Positions 59,349-64,000 of a stretch of DNA of 64,000 nucleotides are shown one piece after another. The stretch spans positions 36,581-100,580 of the forward strand of contig JACPYS010000037.1 in assembly GCA_016195915.1 (NCBI GenBank), read 5' to 3'. The notes under the pieces were generated by a model. It was given only the letters and a program-made list of their open reading frames with translations, made no database searches and was not told the origin of the DNA. The DNA comes from Betaproteobacteria bacterium (GTDB lineage Bacteria; Pseudomonadota; Gammaproteobacteria; Burkholderiales; SG8-39). Both the position numbers and the translations under genes were made by a program. The stretch's first letter is position 1; every line of letters begins with the position of its first letter.

Positions 59349-60296
59349 ATGCAACATCGACTCAACCAGAACGACGTCACCAACCGCGTCAATGTTGAAG
59401 ATGCGGATCAGGTACGCGATACGGTATTGGCGCTGTTTTCGCAACGCTTCCCCGGAAGCGACCTCGCCCCGTTGCGACGCGCCTTCGATGACGTAAGAGC
59501 GCTGTTCGAAGGCCGCTACCCCGGCTATCTCGTATGCGACACGCTCTACCACGACATGCGTCACACGCTGGACGTGACGCTCGCCACGGCGAGGCTCATC
59601 GACGGCCATGACCGCACTCAGGCCGAAGTCGACCAGCTCGGCGCCCGGCGCGCGATGCTCGGAGTGATCATTGCCCTGCTGCACGACTCGGGGTACATGA
59701 AGCGCTACTCCGAAGCACAGGTCGAAAACGGCGCCGTGTTCACCAAGATTCACGTCGGCCGCAGCGCGGATTTCCTGGCGCGCTATCTGCCGTCGATCGG
59801 GTTCGGGAACGAGGCGCCGGTGGCCGCGAGACTGGTGCACTACACCGGCTACGAAATGGACATCGACGACATCAAGGTCGACGATGCGCGGGACCGCATG
59901 CTCGGGTGCCTGGTGGGAACCGCGGACCTGGTCGGGCAAATGTCGGATCGCATGTACATCGAGAAATGCCGCGACTTCCTGTATCAGGAGTTCGTGTTCG
60001 GAAATATCGCGAGAGAGACGCTGCCGGATGGGCGCGAGGTGGTGCGTTACAGTTCTCCGGAAGACCTGATCATCAAGACACCGGGTTTCTACGAGTATGT
60101 CGCGCGCTCGCGTATTGAAAAGAAGCTTGGCGGCGTCGATCGTTACGCCGCGGCGCATTTCGGCGGTGGAAACCTGTACCAACTCGAAATCGACCGGAAT
60201 ATGAACTACCTGCGCGACACCATCGAACAGGGGAAATTCGAGCGCCTGCGGCGCTTTTCGTACTCGATGTCGCGCAACCTGCGCCGCGTCGCCTGA
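59349..60296 (+). CDS. HD-domain phosphohydrolase
   Basis: A 315-residue protein with an HD metal-dependent hydrolase domain: YHDMRHTLDVTLATARLIDG gives the first His, and LLHDSGYMKRYSEAQVENGA the central HD pair, with further His in VARLVHYTGYEMDID-like context. The start at 59349 has GGGAGG upstream. Cyclic-dinucleotide or nucleotide hydrolysis is possible, but it lacks the GYP motif of c-di-GMP phosphodiesterases. It stands alone, downstream of rnpB. Confidence 0.8.
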   Translation: MQHRLNQNDVTNRVNVEDADQVRDTVLALFSQRFPGSDLAPLRRAFDDVRALFEGRYPGYLVCDTLYHDMRHTLDVTLATARLIDGHDRTQAEVDQLGARRAMLGVIIALLHDSGYMKRYSEAQVENGAVFTKIHVGRSADFLARYLPSIGFGNEAPVAARLVHYTGYEMDIDDIKVDDARDRMLGCLVGTADLVGQMSDRMYIEKCRDFLYQEFVFGNIARETLPDGREVVRYSSPEDLIIKTPGFYEYVARSRIEKKLGGVDRYAAAHFGGGNLYQLEIDRNMNYLRDTIEQGKFERLRRFSYSMSRNLRRVA

Positions 60297-60406
60297 CCCC
60301 GGAACCGGGCCAGCCCGGTGTGTCGATTATCACATTTGCTTGAAATTTCTCGTTTTTTTGCCCTAGTTCGCTTGCCAGACTCGCGGGCTTGTGGCAAAAA
60401 CGCGGC

Positions 60407-60883
60407 ATGACAATGTTTCACAAACGCGCGGCCCCCAGGGCGGTTACGAGGGGGAATGGCCCGGCATCGCAGGAAGCCGCTCCGGCGCTTTTTCGCCTGC
60501 TCTCGGACAGCGCCTTGTATCGCGCTGCCATGGTAGCGAGCCGGATACCGCTGGCGCTGCTAGATGCTAGCCGCGCCGGGTTGCCCTACGTCTTCGTCAA
60601 TCCCGCATTTGAACGCCTGAGCGGTTATGCGGCGCGGGATGCGCTTGGTCGTCCGGCAAGCCTCAATCTCGCGCTGCGCGGAGGTGATGCCACGCTGGAA
60701 ACACTGCTCGTTCGGACGAGCGCCGAAACGGCGACGCCCCCCGGGCTGTGGATCGCGTGCTGGGTGCGGCGTCGCGACGGAACCGAGCGTGCCGTGCTCG
60801 TCGCCTTCGACCCGGTGCGCGACAACCAGGGGCGCATCAGCCACTGGATCGTCGCGCTCGACGACGCGAGTACCGTGCTCTGA
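60407..60883 (+). CDS. PAS-domain protein
   Basis: This 158-residue stand-alone PAS sensor starts at 60407 (MTMFHKRAAPRAVTRG). The N-terminal 30 residues are flexible. The PAS core is RIPLALLDASRAGLPYVFVN, PAFERLSGYAARDALGRPAS, ending with VRDNQGRISHWIVALDDAST. The place where the LOV flavin Cys (NCRFL) would be reads GRPASLN, so it is not a LOV photoreceptor. No output domain is attached, so a partner protein must carry the signal. Confidence 0.8.
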   Translation: MTMFHKRAAPRAVTRGNGPASQEAAPALFRLLSDSALYRAAMVASRIPLALLDASRAGLPYVFVNPAFERLSGYAARDALGRPASLNLALRGGDATLETLLVRTSAETATPPGLWIACWVRRRDGTERAVLVAFDPVRDNQGRISHWIVALDDASTVL

Positions 60884-60887
60884 AGTC

Positions 60888-62237
60888 CTAGTCCTCTTCC
60901 GCAGCGATCCTCGAGACCAGCCAGCGCGCGGTGCGGAGCAGGCGGGCGTCAAAATTTCTGCGGCCCACGAGTTGCACGCCAAGCGGCAAACCTTCCGCAC
61001 CCCGCATCAGCGGCAGCGACAGCGCCGGCAATCCGAACAGCGTCCACAGCGTGCAGAACGACGGGTCTCCGGTGGAGTCGAGACCCTTGGGCGCGGTACC
61101 CGGCGCGGCCGGCGTGAGGATCGCGTCGTAGCGTTGCGTGAACAGCTCCTCGAAGCTTTCCTGCGCCACAAGGATACGCGAGAGAGAGCGCTGGTAGTCC
61201 AGGGCGCGCACATCGCGACCGCGCTCCAGCAGGGCGCGCAGTTTTTCCGAGAGCCTGTCGCGCCCATACTGCCACTCGCGCTCGAAATTGGCCGCCATCT
61301 CGGCTTCCATGATCGTCCGGTGCCACTCCCAGGCTTCGGCGGCCGTACGAAACAACTCGACCTCCTCGACCCGGTCGCCGAGCGCGCCGACGAGTTCGGC
61401 GAACGCCTCCCTGGTTTCCTCGCTAGCGCGCTCCCAGTACGGCGTCTTCACGAACGCGATCATGGGCGGCATCGGCGGCTCTTCAGCCGCGATCTCCCGG
61501 AAAGGAATGCGCGCGCGCGGCCGGGTGTCGGGGTCGTGCTCGTCGTAGCCGGCAAGTTCCTCGGCGGCGAGCGCGATATCCTCGAGCGTACGCGCGAACA
61601 GTCCGACATGGTCGAGCGTGCGCGAGAGCGCGAGGATGCCAGTGCGGGGAATGAGCCCGTGCGTCGGTTTGAATCCGTAGACGCCGCAGAACGCGGCCGG
61701 CCGGATCACCGAACCGTTGGTCTGGCTGCCCAGAGCGAGCGGCACCATCCCGGCCGCCACCGCGGCCGCCGAGCCGCTCGATGAGCCGCCCGGGGTGTGC
61801 TCCGGGTTGTGGGGGTTGCGCGTCTTGCCCGGATGGAAATACGCGCATTCGGTGGTCACCGTCTTGCCGAGGATCACCGCACCCGCCGCGCGCAACCGCG
61901 TGACCACCGACGCGTCCTCTCGCGGTGTGCGACCCTGATGTAGCACCGTGCCATTCTCGGTCGGCATGTCGGCGGTGTCGATGATGTCCTTGATGCCGAC
62001 GGGAATGCCATGCAGCGCGCCGACCGGATGGCCCTCGCGCGTGGATTCGTCCGCCGCCCGCGCCCGGGCGAGCGCGTGCTCTTCGTCGAGGAACGCCCAG
62101 GCTTGCACGCGCGGCTCGATCTCCCGGCAGCGCTCGAGGCAGGCACGCACGAGTCCTTCGGAGGTGAGCGCGCCCTCGCGGATCAGCCGCGCGGCGGCGG
62201 CGGCGGAGAGCTCCGCCGCCTGTCGCTCATCTGCCAT
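60888..62237 (-). CDS. Amidase (amidase signature family)
   Basis: This 449-residue hydrolase has the amidase signature. The Ser-cisSer-Lys triad is built from Lys in VGIKDIIDTADMPTENG and Ser residues in TPGGSSSGSAAAVAAGMVPL, followed by GSQTNGSVIRPAAFCGVYGF. It is shorter than GatA and not next to gatB or gatC, so it is a general amidase rather than the tRNA amidotransferase. It overlaps the TRAP permease end by 11 bases and may act on the compound that transporter imports. Confidence 0.9.
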   Translation of the reverse strand: MADERQAAELSAAAAARLIREGALTSEGLVRACLERCREIEPRVQAWAFLDEEHALARARAADESTREGHPVGALHGIPVGIKDIIDTADMPTENGTVLHQGRTPREDASVVTRLRAAGAVILGKTVTTECAYFHPGKTRNPHNPEHTPGGSSSGSAAAVAAGMVPLALGSQTNGSVIRPAAFCGVYGFKPTHGLIPRTGILALSRTLDHVGLFARTLEDIALAAEELAGYDEHDPDTRPRARIPFREIAAEEPPMPPMIAFVKTPYWERASEETREAFAELVGALGDRVEEVELFRTAAEAWEWHRTIMEAEMAANFEREWQYGRDRLSEKLRALLERGRDVRALDYQRSLSRILVAQESFEELFTQRYDAILTPAAPGTAPKGLDSTGDPSFCTLWTLFGLPALSLPLMRGAEGLPLGVQLVGRRNFDARLLRTARWLVSRIAAEED

Positions 62238-64000
62238 AGAGCATGTTGGGCACCCACAATCCGATGCCAGGGAACAGGTAGAGCAGCACCAGCGCGATCA
62301 CCTGGATGCCCATGAACGGCATCATGCCGGCGAAGATCTGATTGAGGGTCACATGCGGCGGCGAAACCCCTTTCAGATAAAACGCCGCCATCGCCACCGG
62401 CGGCGACAGGAACGCAGTCTGCAAATTCAGCGCCACCAGCAGGCCGAAAAACAGCGGGTCGATATGGAAGTGCGGCAGCAGCGGCAGGAAGATCGGCATG
62501 AAGATGATGATGATTTCCGTCCACTCGAGCGGCCAGCCGAGGATGAAAATGATGAACTGGGCGAGGATCATGAACTGCACCGGCGTCATGTCGAGCGACA
62601 GCACCCACTTCTCGATCAACTCCTGGCCGCCGAGCAATGCGAACGCCGCCGAGAAAATGCCGGAGCCGACAAACAGCCAGCACACCATCGCGCTCGTCTT
62701 GGCGGTAAGAAACGACGATTCCTTGACGATGTTCCCGAGCTCTTTCACCGTCTTCCAGATTACGGGGCCGGGGCTCGGGCCGCTTGGCAGCGCCTCACGC
62801 CAAAAACCGATATAGCGATAGATCGCCGCCAGGATGAATCCACCGAATCCGCCGACCGCCGCTGCCTCGGAGGGCGTCGCGAGCCCGAACACGATCGAGC
62901 CGAGCACCGCGAGGATCATCAGCGCGAGCGGAAAGAACGAGGTGAGCAGCATCTTGAACACCTCGAGCCGCTCCCAGTTCCAGAGCCGGTAGATGACTGC
63001 AACCGCGCCGATGCCGATGCCGAACACGATCCACAACCATAGGGGCACGGGAAGCCGTTCGTGTTCCGCGGCCGCGGCTGCTGTTTCGGCGGGTTTCTCC
63101 TCGGCCGCCGACGCCGCGCCCGGCGGCTCCTTCGCCCCTTCAGCCGGGGGTTCCTTGACTCCAGATTCCTTCTCCTCAGCTTCGGGTGCGCCGATGATGC
63201 CCGTTGACACCTCCCTTTCCGGTTCTGGCGCTGCGGCGAGGCCGCCCACCTCGATCAGCCCGGCCGTGCTGGCCTCGACTTCCGGCGCTGTCGCCACCCG
63301 ATAGGTGATGCCCAGTAATGCGGCAATGAACAGCGCCGGCAGCAGCGTGACGAGCAGTTGCCCGAGCGCGGTGCGTTGCGCGACGCCAGTGCCGCCGCCG
63401 GTGAGCGCGCGCGACAGCCCCGTTAACGCGTTGCTGCCGCGGCGCGAAAGCGTCTTCGCAAAGGCCGGAAGTTCCACGCGCCGGTCTTCTTGGCGGAGCG
63501 GAGGCATGAGATCGGGCCTGAGCTTTGCGAGCACGATGATGTAACCGATATAGAGCCCCGCGAGCATGAAGCCGGGCAAGAACGCGCCGGCGTAGAGCTG
63601 GACGACCGACACACCCGCAACGGCGCCATAGACGATCAGCAGCACCGAGGGTGGGATCAGGATGCCAAGGCAGCCACCCGCCGTGACACAGCCCGCCGAG
63701 ACCTTGACGTTATATCCGGCCTTGAGCATCGCCGGAAACGCGAGCAAGCCCATCAGCGTCACCACCGCGCCGACGATCCCGGTCGCAGTGGCGAAGATCG
63801 CGCACGTGACGATGGTCGACACCGCGAGCGACCCCGGAATCCGCGCCGTGGCTAGGTGCAGGCTCCTGAACAGCCGGTCGATCAGCTGCGCCCGCTCGAC
63901 GAGATAGCCCATGAACAGGAACAGCGGAATCGCGATCAGCACGTCGTTCGACATCACGCCGTAGGTGCGCTGCACGAAAAGATCAAGCACCTTCCGGTCC
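62227..64000 (-). CDS. TRAP transporter large permease (DctM), partial, with a hydrophilic insertion
   Basis: At least 587 residues, truncated by the window edge at the N-terminus. It has many membrane segments with DctM-type stretches: NDVLIAIPLFLFMGYLVERA, CAIFATATGIVGAVVTLMGL, AGGCLGILIPPSVLLIVYGA and, near the end, GWPLEWTEIIIIFMPIFLP. A Glu/Ala/Pro-rich hydrophilic stretch of roughly 90 residues (about 63050-63300) splits the membrane domain, as seen in the longer DctM branch. With its partners it would import an organic acid by a sodium gradient. The small permease and binding protein would lie to the right. Confidence 0.88.
   Translation of the reverse strand, partial: DRKVLDLFVQRTYGVMSNDVLIAIPLFLFMGYLVERAQLIDRLFRSLHLATARIPGSLAVSTIVTCAIFATATGIVGAVVTLMGLLAFPAMLKAGYNVKVSAGCVTAGGCLGILIPPSVLLIVYGAVAGVSVVQLYAGAFLPGFMLAGLYIGYIIVLAKLRPDLMPPLRQEDRRVELPAFAKTLSRRGSNALTGLSRALTGGGTGVAQRTALGQLLVTLLPALFIAALLGITYRVATAPEVEASTAGLIEVGGLAAAPEPEREVSTGIIGAPEAEEKESGVKEPPAEGAKEPPGAASAAEEKPAETAAAAAEHERLPVPLWLWIVFGIGIGAVAVIYRLWNWERLEVFKMLLTSFFPLALMILAVLGSIVFGLATPSEAAAVGGFGGFILAAIYRYIGFWREALPSGPSPGPVIWKTVKELGNIVKESSFLTAKTSAMVCWLFVGSGIFSAAFALLGGQELIEKWVLSLDMTPVQFMILAQFIIFILGWPLEWTEIIIIFMPIFLPLLPHFHIDPLFFGLLVALNLQTAFLSPPVAMAAFYLKGVSPPHVTLNQIFAGMMPFMGIQVIALVLLYLFPGIGLWVPNMLYGR

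Noticed and set aside
60297..60360. Terminator after the HD-domain gene
   Set aside because: A short GC-rich stem exists but the T-run lies about 30 bases away.
62227..64000. Frameshift or fusion in the TRAP permease because of the Ala/Glu/Pro stretch
   Set aside because: The frame is continuous with membrane segments on both sides, and long DctM proteins with such insertions exist.

Overview
The window looks like a chromosomal segment of a high-GC betaproteobacterium. The evidence is gene content and order, not a database search: divergent rluD/bamD, a ftsK-lolA-rarA-serS block, glnB next to nadE, a yraN-SIS-BON block beside rsmI, an ATPase-type pyrC, and an A-type RNase P RNA. No transposase, integrase, CRISPR array or rRNA operon was seen.

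Layout. 0-5.4 kb holds bamD, a DenD-like epimerase, a DinG/YoaA helicase, a short secretin-like protein and an NlpC/P60 lipoprotein. 5.4-10.2 kb is a Fur-box-marked ferric iron ABC transporter (binding protein, permease, ATPase) split over both strands, plus a TonB-like protein. 10.2-19.0 kb is a catabolic region: a CoxL-type molybdenum hydroxylase gene broken by an in-frame amber codon, divergent from a tightly coupled hyuA-hyuB-VOC-SDR-acyl-CoA dehydrogenase operon.

19.0-38.9 kb is the notable part. A long minus-strand operon encodes a parvulin-like protein, an HlyD adaptor, a C39-peptidase ABC exporter with two N-terminal cyclic-nucleotide-binding-like domains, an FHA membrane protein, three consecutive TolC-like proteins and a degenerate ATP-grasp-like protein. 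It lies behind a sigma-54 activator gene. On the opposite strand a sigma-54 (-24/-12) promoter precedes four nearly identical glycine-rich small proteins of 87-92 residues. These are followed by an ATP-grasp ligase and a cytoplasmic HEAT-repeat/M23 metallopeptidase fusion. Together they look like a complete, possibly undescribed RiPP-like system: sigma-54-induced precursors, ATP-grasp modification, glycyl-specific proteolysis and type I export. A tRNA-Ser(CGA) gene marks its right edge.

39-64 kb is mostly housekeeping: serS, rarA, lolA, ftsK, a Crp/Fnr regulator, trxB, an Smr protein, glnB, nadE, a FemAB/GNAT-like protein, an SDR, a RhlE-type helicase with an ATC start and DEGD motif, heptose genes (rfaE2, gmhA), a BON lipoprotein, a secreted HIRAN protein, yraN, rsmI, pyrC, rnpB, an HD phosphohydrolase, a PAS protein, an amidase and a TRAP large permease cut by the window end.
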